Assembly (NCBI GenBank): GCA_029940345.1
Contig: JAOZRC010000300.1
Coordinates: 1 to 6,718 of the forward strand
Direction: 5' to 3'
From: Desulfobacterales bacterium
Lineage (GTDB): Bacteria > Desulfobacterota > Desulfobacteria > Desulfobacterales > JAUCGF01
Length of the DNA stretch: 6,718 nucleotides
The position numbers and the translations under genes are program-made. Every line of letters starts with the position of its first letter. Positions within the stretch are counted from its first letter, which is position 1. Positions 1 through 4,395 of the stretch are shown one piece after another. The notes beneath the pieces were generated by a model. The model was not told the DNA's origin. It worked only from the letters and a program-made list of their open reading frames with translations, and did not search any database.

Positions 1-81
1 ATTCATAGGCTAAAGACATATTTCAAAATCACCAATTATGACCGTGCCAAGTATAACAGTGCTGACATACCTTTTTTTTAA
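1..81 (+). CDS. Possible 3' end of an upstream gene (partial)
   Basis: Frame 1 is open from the first base of the window through 26 codons and ends at TAA 79-81. The peptide is mixed and charged (it includes KTYFKITNYDRAKYNSADIP), which would suit the tail of a real protein. I recognise no family, and 26 open codons can occur by chance in AT-rich DNA. The hairpin at 230-252 could serve as its terminator. This is a weak call. Confidence 0.25.
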   Translation: MHRLKTYFKITNYDRAKYNSADIPFF

Positions 82-229
82 GCCAGAAGCCGACCTAAAA
101 TCAAGACCAAAATATATTTTATCCAGCTTAAAAGAATATTATAATCTTCGGCAGAGATTATAAGATTAGAAAATTATGCAATGATGAGTATAATCGACTG
201 TTAAAAACGTGTCAGTCCTTCTTTGAGGG

Positions 230-254
230 AATGCGCCCTTTCAGGGCGCATTTT
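230..254 (+). terminator. GC-rich hairpin with a short T run, terminator-like
   Basis: AATGCGCCCT (230-239) and AGGGCGCATT (243-252) pair perfectly over 10 bp around a TTC loop and run into TTTT (251-254, half of it inside the stem). This is the shape of an intrinsic terminator on the + strand for whatever lies upstream, although the T run is short. It also begins the run of three consecutive hairpins ahead of the TIR gene. Confidence 0.45.
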
Positions 255-267
255 GCTGTCTGCCCGT

Positions 268-287
268 CATGGGGTTGAAACCCCATG
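268..287. repeat. Near-perfect palindrome CATGGGGTT/AACCCCATG
   Basis: A 9-bp inverted repeat with only GA between the arms sits 135 bp upstream of the TIR start. A third small hairpin follows at once (TGCCGC 299-304 / GCGGCA 308-313, TTT loop). The pair could be an operator-type dyad or a folded 5' leader. The sequence alone does not decide between these. Confidence 0.45.
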
Positions 288-409
288 CTTTATTACCATG
301 CCGCTTTGCGGCAAAGCAGAATCGAATATTGGTATCAACAAAATCCGTTAGAATCAGAAATATTAATAGTATAGTACAAAAACGAACTGCCAGGCGAACT
401 TTTGCGGAT

Positions 410-415
410 AAGGGA
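410..415 (+). promoter_or_regulatory. Ribosome binding site fixing the TIR gene start
   Basis: AAGGGA lies 6 nt before ATG 422. This spacing, and the start of the TIR beta-strand motif (VFISY) just after that ATG, choose 422 over the upstream in-frame ATG at 269. Confidence 0.6.
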
Positions 416-421
416 AAGATT

Positions 422-1885
422 ATGAAAAACAGGGTGTTCATCAGTTATGCCGCCGATGATCTTGAGCGTGCGGAAACGATTCGCAATGACCTCGAAACGG
501 CCGGTGCAGCCACATGGATGGCCGAGAACGATTTGGTGCCAGGCCAGAACCGGAAATCGACGATTACGCAAGCGATTCGGAAAAGCCGTTTCTTTCTGGC
601 CCTCCTGTCTTCCAACTACCTGAACCAAAAAAGCTTTGCCCAAAAAGAGCTGAAAACAGCCCTTGATATTCGCGATGAATATCCCGCCGATGACATTTCT
701 GTCATCCCGGTGCGGGTCGATCAATGCGAACCGATTGAAGAGCGGTTGGCTGGCCTTCATCGCGTGGACCTGTTTCCGTCTTATGAAGCCGGCCTGAAGA
801 AAATTCTGGCCGCGGTTCTGAACCGGCAAAAAACGGCGTCGCAACCGGTATCTCCGGTTACATCTGAACCGGAGATGCCAGACAGTTCTTCGATACAGGC
901 GGACACGTTCGACGAAGTGAGCCTGAAAGCCATTCACGACTACTGTAAAAAGGCCCGGTCGCTTCACGAAAAAATACCCCTGGCCGGTTTCAAAACCAAT
1001 CTTCGGGTGCCCATCCACGTAGAGGATATTTACGTGCCGCTGGGCGCGATGATCGACAAACGTATCGTGGGCAAAGCCTGTTTTGCCGACGCGGATGATG
1101 CGAACAAGCATCTTGAGGATTGCGGTGGCGGCCGGGAAATTTCCATTCCGGACGCATTCCAGGAAGCTGTTAAGATGAAGCGCCGGAGTGTCGTTATATT
1201 GGGTGATCCCGGTTCCGGCAAAACAACGCACTTGAAACGGGTTTTGCTATGGTGTATCGGCGGAGGGTTGATCAAACTCGGCCTGCGCGAGGAGATGATC
1301 CCGGTTTTTTTGCCTTTGCGTGAATTGGAGGACCTGGGAAAAAACCTGGACGTGTTCATCCAGCAGCAGCTTGATCTGCCGCATCTGGATACTCCCGAAG
1401 GATTCGGACGCGGGTTACTCAAACGGGGCAACCTGTTATTTCTCCTGGACGGCCTTGACGAGGTGGCGGAAGCGGAACAGCGGATCGGGGTTTCCCGCTG
1501 GATCGAAAAAGCGCATGACATATATGATACGTGTCTTTTCGTGGTGACCAGCCGGTTTGCGGGCTACACGGAGGAAGCCCGCCTGAGCGAGGATTTTCTG
1601 GAAATCCATCTGAGTCCGATGACCACGGGCCAGGCCGATGCCTTCATCCGCAACTGGTATCGCATCATCGAAACGGGAACCCGTTCCGATGTGAAACAGG
1701 CCGAAATCATTGCCCAGGATAATGCCGCTGATCTTATCGAGCGGCTTCGCCAACCTGAATTCAGGGCCCGAAGGGTGTTCGCAATGACCCGCAATCCCCT
1801 GCTCCTGACCAATCTTTGCCGGATCGTGGAAATCTTCCCCACACCCGCGCAGCACTCTATGACGAATGCACCGAAGTGCTTTTAG
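422..1885 (+). CDS. TIR domain-NACHT NTPase, N-terminal fragment
   Basis: This is the 5' piece of the receptor, 487 codons. Residues 1-135 form a TIR domain: the VFISYA strand starts at residue 5, and SSNYLNQKSFAQKE ends in Glu76, at the position of the catalytic glutamate of NAD-cleaving TIR domains. A linker follows (136-240). The NACHT core then has Walker A GDPGSGKT (261-268), Walker B LLFLLDGLDEV (338-348), a TSR sensor motif (376-378) and the family signature RNPLLLTNLC (457-466). After residue about 469 the frame is wrong: the tail EIFPTPAQHSMTNAPKCF is not NACHT-like, while frame 1 carries the expected continuation. The start is ATG 422, backed by AAGGGA 6 nt upstream. The TIR effector is probably an NADase or NAD-derived signal maker in antiphage or conflict biology. 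That role comes from the family and is not shown here. Confidence 0.85.
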   Translation: MKNRVFISYAADDLERAETIRNDLETAGAATWMAENDLVPGQNRKSTITQAIRKSRFFLALLSSNYLNQKSFAQKELKTALDIRDEYPADDISVIPVRVDQCEPIEERLAGLHRVDLFPSYEAGLKKILAAVLNRQKTASQPVSPVTSEPEMPDSSSIQADTFDEVSLKAIHDYCKKARSLHEKIPLAGFKTNLRVPIHVEDIYVPLGAMIDKRIVGKACFADADDANKHLEDCGGGREISIPDAFQEAVKMKRRSVVILGDPGSGKTTHLKRVLLWCIGGGLIKLGLREEMIPVFLPLRELEDLGKNLDVFIQQQLDLPHLDTPEGFGRGLLKRGNLLFLLDGLDEVAEAEQRIGVSRWIEKAHDIYDTCLFVVTSRFAGYTEEARLSEDFLEIHLSPMTTGQADAFIRNWYRIIETGTRSDVKQAEIIAQDNAADLIERLRQPEFRARRVFAMTRNPLLLTNLCRIVEIFPTPAQHSMTNAPKCF

Positions 1886-2556
1886 AACGATGGCGCGCAG
1901 CCAATCATGTTTTTACACGGATCAAGGCCAAATCCGGTAGCCGGGTACTCCAGCCGGCGGCACTGTGGCTTCACCAGGAGGAAAACCGCATCCGGGCCAA
2001 GGCCGGGGAACTGGCGGCGGTCATCGGGCCGTCTGTAAAAGCCGTGGGCTGGGACAGTTCGGCAAAGGACTTTTTAAAGGCCGTGCGAGACGAGAGCGGC
2101 ATCCTCACCGGTTGGGGAGACGGAAGCTACGGTTTCATGCACCTGGGATTCCAGGAATACCTGGCTGCAAGGGAAATAAGGCGTCTGGCTTTTGAGGATA
2201 TGAATGTGTTAAAGGATTTGGCCGGGCATTTCGGAGAAAGTTGGTGGCAGGAAGTAATTCTAATCCTTCTGGCCCTGGAAGACCCGTCGCTTTTTAAGCC
2301 GTTCATGCGCGAAGTGGTCAGGCTGCCGGCCTTTGCGGAAAATCCGGATTTGATGGAAATGTGTCTGGATGAAGCCGCCGAGACCCATATTGATCCGTTC
2401 ATGGCGCTTCTGAACAAGGGAGCCGGAATGATCCTGAATTATGGAAGCGCCAATTGGCCGCCCTGCGCGTGGCGGAGCGCATGGACGCCGATGCTGTCGC
2501 ATCCGTGGTTACAGTTTTGCGGGACCATCCTTATGACAAGATCAAAAAGCGGATAG
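1816..2556 (+). CDS. NACHT C-terminal helical arm, middle fragment of the split receptor
   Basis: Frame 1 continues the NACHT protein. DRGNLPHTRAALYDECTEVL (residues 3-22) is the usual sequence just after the NPLLLT-LC helix, and YGFMHLGFQEYLAAREI (105-121) is the standard NACHT motif ending the winged-helix/helical region. Alpha-helical, HEAT-like sequence runs on to about residue 204. After G204 (2427) the frame goes out of register and residues 205-246 (MILNYGSANWPPC and on) are junk, while frame 0 reads NDPELWKRQLAALRVAERM. The nominal TTG start at 1816 overlaps the previous frame and has no ribosome binding site. This is therefore an internal part of one gene and probably is not translated independently. 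Alternatively it would be reached only if frameshifting occurs. Confidence 0.75.
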   Translation: MPDRGNLPHTRAALYDECTEVLLERWRAANHVFTRIKAKSGSRVLQPAALWLHQEENRIRAKAGELAAVIGPSVKAVGWDSSAKDFLKAVRDESGILTGWGDGSYGFMHLGFQEYLAAREIRRLAFEDMNVLKDLAGHFGESWWQEVILILLALEDPSLFKPFMREVVRLPAFAENPDLMEMCLDEAAETHIDPFMALLNKGAGMILNYGSANWPPCAWRSAWTPMLSHPWLQFCGTILMTRSKSG

Positions 2557-3356
2557 GAAGGCGTTTTGAAGAAGGTAAGCAGGATGTTATCATTTCAAAA
2601 CCGGGCGGCTATGAATTGGTGCGGATACCGGGCGGCGTGTTCTTGATGGGTTCCCCGAAATCCGAGGTAGACTGGTACGACGACGAAGGCCCTCAGCATC
2701 AAGTAAGTGTGCCGGAATTTCACATGGGGCGTTATCCGGTGACCAATGAGGACTACGGCCGCTTCTTAGCCAGGAATAAGAAAATGAGGGAACCGGCTAA
2801 TTGGGGCGACCGCCAATTCAACCAGCCGCGTCAACCTGTTGTGGGGGTGAACTGGGATGATGCCCAAAAATATGCCAAGTGGGCCGGTCTGGTGCTGCCG
2901 ACAGAAGCACAGTGGGAATATGCCTGCCGCGACGGGACAACAACGCGTTATTACACAGGGGATTCGGAAGCGGACCTTGACCGGGCCGGATGGTATAAAG
3001 AAAATTCTAAGGGTAAGCTGCATCCGGTGGGAGAGAAGGAACCCAACGCTTTCGGATTATACGATATGCATGGCAATGTGATGGAGTGGGTGGAAGATGA
3101 TTGTGATGAAAACTATGAAGGTGCCCCTAAGGACGGAAGCGCATGGATTGATAAGCCGAGAGACGCGCAGCGGGTACTCCGTGGAGGTTCCTGGATTAGC
3201 GATGCCGGGAAATGCCGGACGGCGAACCGTATCGGGTTCACCCCTGGCTACCGGAACCTTTTTAGCGGGTTCCAGCTGGCCTTGCTCCTAAAAATAGCAG
3301 GAGAGAAAGAAAGCAGGAAAAGAGAGGAGCATGACAGCGAGGCAGGCGTGGGATGA
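2454..3356 (+). CDS. FGE-sulfatase-like (C-type-lectin fold) domain, C-terminal fragment
   Basis: Frame 0 encodes the receptor's C-terminal sensor. From the TTG at 2454, residues 1-48 finish the helical arm. FGE-family motifs follow: LVRIPGGVFLMGS (55-67), EGPQHQV then MGRYPVTNEDYGRFL (78-105), PVVGVNWDDAQKYAKWAG (128-145), LPTEAQWEYACRDGT (148-162), NAFGLYDMHGNVMEWVED (198-215) and RVLRGGSW (240-247), closing with GFQLAL (272-277). Catalytic FGE enzymes have two cysteines after RGGS-F/W. Here the first is Ser249 and only Cys254 remains, so this is a binding domain and is unlikely to make formylglycine. Residues 248-271 fill the hypervariable slots of DGR-type FGE domains. A charged 23-residue tail follows GFQLAL. 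No ribosome binding site supports a separate start; ATG 2481 is an alternative. The last 83 codons lie in a tandem duplication. Confidence 0.85.
   Translation: MAALRVAERMDADAVASVVTVLRDHPYDKIKKRIGRRFEEGKQDVIISKPGGYELVRIPGGVFLMGSPKSEVDWYDDEGPQHQVSVPEFHMGRYPVTNEDYGRFLARNKKMREPANWGDRQFNQPRQPVVGVNWDDAQKYAKWAGLVLPTEAQWEYACRDGTTTRYYTGDSEADLDRAGWYKENSKGKLHPVGEKEPNAFGLYDMHGNVMEWVEDDCDENYEGAPKDGSAWIDKPRDAQRVLRGGSWISDAGKCRTANRIGFTPGYRNLFSGFQLALLLKIAGEKESRKREEHDSEAGVG
3171..3290 (+). other. Candidate DGR variable region (remote target)
   Basis: The encoded framework is RGGSWxxxxxxCRxAxRxxxxPxxRxxxxGFxLA, which is typical of FGE-type variable domains diversified by diversity-generating retroelements. Between the fixed residues, almost every variable slot has a codon ending in C or T: ATT 3195, AGC 3198, GAT 3201, ATC 3231, TTC 3237, ACC 3240, GGC 3246, TAC 3249, CTT 3258, TTT 3261 and AGC 3264. 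This is what adenine-directed mutagenesis of AAC, AAT and GAC codons in a template repeat would leave. The GC-rich end GGGTTCCAGCTGGCC (3267-3281) would be the place for the initiation-of-homing sequence. No template repeat, Avd or reverse transcriptase is in the window, so the call is an inference. Confidence 0.55.
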
Positions 3357-3364
3357 GGAGGGCG

Positions 3365-3388
3365 GGAGGAGCGCTAGCGCCGTCCTCC
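3365..3388. repeat. Hairpin just after the receptor stop codon
   Basis: GGAGGA (3365-3370), the perfect palindrome GCGCTAGCGC (3371-3380), CG, then TCCTCC (3383-3388) fold into a stem of 6 and 4 bp with a 2-nt bulge. Flanking GGATGA (3351) and TCATCC (3390-3395) extend the dyad imperfectly. No T run follows, so it is not a terminator by itself. DGR targets often carry a GC-rich hairpin or cruciform downstream of the variable region. The distance here (about 75 bp) is long for that role. An identical copy is at 4010-4033. Confidence 0.6.
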
Positions 3389-3405
3389 ATCATCCGTAGC
3401 TGCCG

Positions 3406-3472
3406 CGCTGTCCTGCGGAACGGTATTTGTATGCAGACAAAGAAAAGCGCCGCAGGCAGCGAATTTTTTTTT
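3406..3472 (+). terminator. Intrinsic terminator of the receptor gene
   Basis: CGCTGTCCTGCGG (3406-3418) pairs with CCGCAGGCAGCG (3450-3461) over 12 bp with one bulged base, and AA plus nine T residues (3464-3472) follow. The 31-nt loop can itself form a small TTTGT/ACAAA stem. It lies 50 bp after the stop at 3356, as expected for the end of this transcript. It is copied at 4051-4117. Confidence 0.75.
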
Positions 3473-3481
3473 GTATACCAT

Positions 3482-3594
3482 TGTCTGAATTAGGATTTTT
3501 AAGATTAAATGATTTTAGGATTTTTATAAACTCTATTTTCCTCATACCTTCCTCATCCTATAATCCATAAATCTTACAAATCCTAATTCAGACA
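3482..3594. repeat. MITE-like imperfect palindrome, copy 1
   Basis: TGTCTGAATTAGGATTT (3482-3498) is perfectly inverted at 3578-3594. The arms continue with mismatches (TAAGATT, then an ATG/GATT/TAGGAT region) to about 42 bp each, around an AT-rich centre. It carries no coding sequence. An AT-rich, non-coding, terminally inverted element of 113 bp fits a MITE or other dispersed palindromic repeat. I see no clear target-site duplication. It contains a TATAAT (3559-3564) that could act as a -10 box, with no good -35 partner. Confidence 0.7.
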
Positions 3595-3596
3595 GT

Positions 3597-3688
3597 TGTA
3601 GGGTGGGTGGAGTGTAACGGAACCCACCAGTTAGGGAAATGCGGTGGGTTCCGTTAGGTGGGTTCCGTTACACTCCACCCACCCTACA
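3597..3688. repeat. 32-bp perfect inverted repeat, copy 1
   Basis: Bases 3597-3628 (starting TGTAGGGTGGGTGGAGTG) are perfectly inverted at 3657-3688, with 28 nt between. Part of the loop (GGTGGGTTCCGTTA, 3643-3656) repeats the first 14 bases of the right arm (3657-3670) in tandem, giving two alternative pairings. It starts only 2 bp after the MITE-like element. It looks like a dispersed REP-type hairpin element. Transcription through it would give a very stable stem. Confidence 0.8.
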
Positions 3689-3749
3689 TTTTAGTTATAT
3701 TCATTTTTGGGAAAACCCTAAGTATGGTACAAGGAGAAACAAAAATATA

Positions 3750-4001
3750 GATGAAAACTATGAAGGTGCCCCTAAGGACGGAAGCGCATGGATTGATAAG
3801 CCGAGAGACGCGCAGCGGGTACTCCGTGGAGGTTCCTGGATTAGCGATGCCGGGAAATGCCGGACGGCGAACCGTATCGGGTTCACCCCTGGCTACCGGA
3901 ACCTTTTTAGCGGGTTCCAGCTGGCCTTGCTCCTAAAAATAGCAGGAGAGAAAGAAAGCAGGAAAAGAGAGGAGCATGACAGCGAGGCAGGCGTGGGATG
4001 A
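3750..4001 (+). pseudogene. Duplicated 3' end of the receptor (FGE tail with variable-region-like segment)
   Basis: These 83 codons plus stop are identical to 3105-3356 and encode the last part of the FGE domain from DENYEGAPKD to the charged tail. They include a second copy of the variable-region-like segment (3816-3935). The same frame is open upstream to an ATG at 3639, but that start lies inside the inverted repeat and has no properly spaced ribosome binding site. The MFS-type site AAGGAG (3731-3736) instead leads into ATG 3751, which reads a different frame. So this copy has no sign of expression as an FGE piece. It could serve as a recombination donor to the full gene. Confidence 0.8.
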
Positions 4002-4009
4002 GGAGGGCG

Positions 4010-4033
4010 GGAGGAGCGCTAGCGCCGTCCTCC
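4010..4033. repeat. Post-gene hairpin, second copy
   Basis: This is the identical copy of the 3365-3388 hairpin, with the GCGCTAGCGC core at 4016-4025, carried by unit 2 of the tandem duplication. Confidence 0.6.
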
Positions 4034-4050
4034 ATCATCCGTAGCTGCCG

Positions 4051-4117
4051 CGCTGTCCTGCGGAACGGTATTTGTATGCAGACAAAGAAAAGCGCCGCAG
4101 GCAGCGAATTTTTTTTT
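4051..4117 (+). terminator. Intrinsic terminator, second copy
   Basis: This is the exact duplicate of 3406-3472, including the nine T residues (4109-4117). It places a second terminator between the receptor gene and the MFS gene, so the MFS gene probably has its own promoter between 4118 and 4395. Confidence 0.75.
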
Positions 4118-4126
4118 GTATACCAT

Positions 4127-4239
4127 TGTCTGAATTAGGATTTTTAAGATTAAATGATTTTAGGATTTTTATAAACTCTATTTTCCTCATACCTTCCTCA
4201 TCCTATAATCCATAAATCTTACAAATCCTAATTCAGACA
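4127..4239. repeat. MITE-like imperfect palindrome, copy 2
   Basis: This is the second copy of 3482-3594, with 17-bp perfect outer arms at 4127-4143 and 4223-4239. Its TATAAT (4204-4209) is one of the few promoter-like boxes upstream of the MFS gene. Confidence 0.7.
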
Positions 4240-4241
4240 GT

Positions 4242-4333
4242 TGTAGGGTGGGTGGAGTGTAACGGAACCCACCAGTTAGGGAAATGCGGTGGGTTCCGTT
4301 AGGTGGGTTCCGTTACACTCCACCCACCCTACA
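4242..4333. repeat. 32-bp perfect inverted repeat, copy 2
   Basis: This is the second copy of 3597-3688, with arms at 4242-4273 and 4302-4333. It sits 62 bp before the MFS start codon. If transcription starts upstream of it, the MFS mRNA leader would contain a very strong hairpin. Confidence 0.8.
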
Positions 4334-4375
4334 TTTTAGTTATATTCATTTTTGGGAAAACCCTAAGTATGGTAC

Positions 4376-4381
4376 AAGGAG
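4376..4381 (+). promoter_or_regulatory. Ribosome binding site of the MFS gene (long spacing)
   Basis: AAGGAG lies 14 nt before ATG 4396, longer than usual. No better site precedes the next in-frame ATG (4426), so 4396 is kept as the start. A possible -10 box, TATATT 4341-4346, has no good -35 partner. The same site occurs at 3731-3736 in front of the duplicated FGE fragment. Confidence 0.5.
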
Positions 4382-4395
4382 AAACAAAAATATAA

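Larger units (their letters stand above)
82..421. other. AT-rich leader with a cluster of hairpins
   Basis: There is no convincing gene in these 340 bases. A frame is open from an ATG at 269 into the TIR gene, but the residues before 422 do not look like a TIR domain. The stretch holds four short inverted repeats: arms 139-147/155-163 with a 7-nt loop; 230-239/243-252; 268-276/279-287; and 299-304/308-313. A weak sigma70-like promoter could be TTAGAA 348-353 with TATAGT 370-375 (16-nt spacer). It would place a start site shortly before the ribosome binding site of the TIR gene, but the match is poor. Confidence 0.5.
422..3356 (+). pseudogene. TIR-NACHT-FGE/C-type-lectin receptor gene, split by two frameshifts
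   Basis: Read across two frame changes, this is a single gene of about 978 codons: N-terminal TIR domain, NACHT NTPase with its helical C-terminal arm, then an FGE-sulfatase-like domain. The reading frame moves from 2 to 1 near 1820 and from 1 to 0 near 2427. Both are 3n+1 losses, and homologous-looking protein sequence continues on each side, so the pieces are not independent genes. Proteins of this architecture are STAND-class conflict proteins: a sensor, an ATP-driven switch and a TIR effector. Their FGE-like domains are known DGR targets in some bacteria. As written, the gene should make only a TIR plus truncated NACHT protein. The frameshifts could be real mutations, phase variation or sequencing errors. 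It ends at a strong terminator (3406-3472). Confidence 0.8.
3105..3749. repeat. 645-bp perfect tandem duplication, unit 1
   Basis: Bases 3105-3749 are repeated without any difference I can find at 3750-4394 (offset 645 throughout). The unit contains the last 83 codons plus stop of the receptor gene, the post-gene hairpin and terminator, two palindromic repeats, and the leader and ribosome binding site of the MFS gene. The length is a multiple of three. Complete identity, including the T9 run, implies a very recent event, ongoing homogenisation or an assembly artefact. Confidence 0.95.
3750..4394. repeat. 645-bp perfect tandem duplication, unit 2
   Basis: This is the second, directly adjacent copy of 3105-3749. 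ATGAAAACT occurs at 3106, 3751 and 4396, that is, at the start of each unit and at the start of the MFS gene that follows. Slippage or recombination between the 9-bp matches at the first and last sites would give exactly this tandem array. One base before the match differs (G at 3105 and 3750, A at 4395), so the crossover was just outside it or the base changed later. Confidence 0.95.

Noticed and set aside
269..421. N-terminal extension of the TIR protein from ATG 269
   Set aside because: It would be translated from hairpin DNA, has no ribosome binding site and no TIR-like residues; ATG 422 has a good site.
335..1231. Long reverse-strand open frame opposite the TIR-NACHT gene
   Set aside because: It is antisense to a clear TIR/Walker A coding region, with no recognisable motifs; it is a shadow frame.
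1836..1845. Programmed -1 slippage on the CCCC run as the way to join the first two frames
   Set aside because: It would skip the family-like DRGNLP sequence already readable in frame 1, and no stimulatory structure or classic slippery heptamer is evident. A deletion upstream fits better.
3751..3936. 61-codon frame after the duplicated MFS ribosome binding site
   Set aside because: It is an out-of-frame reading of the FGE copy created by the duplication junction, so it is not an evolved gene.
3597..4333. CRISPR-like or other regularly spaced repeats
   Set aside because: The repeated motifs are arms of inverted repeats and their tandem copies, not short direct repeats with unique spacers.
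3105..4394. Units 1 and 2 as a DGR template repeat and variable repeat pair
   Set aside because: The two copies are identical, with no adenine-specific differences, and the repeat continues through the terminator and palindromes. It is a plain tandem duplication.
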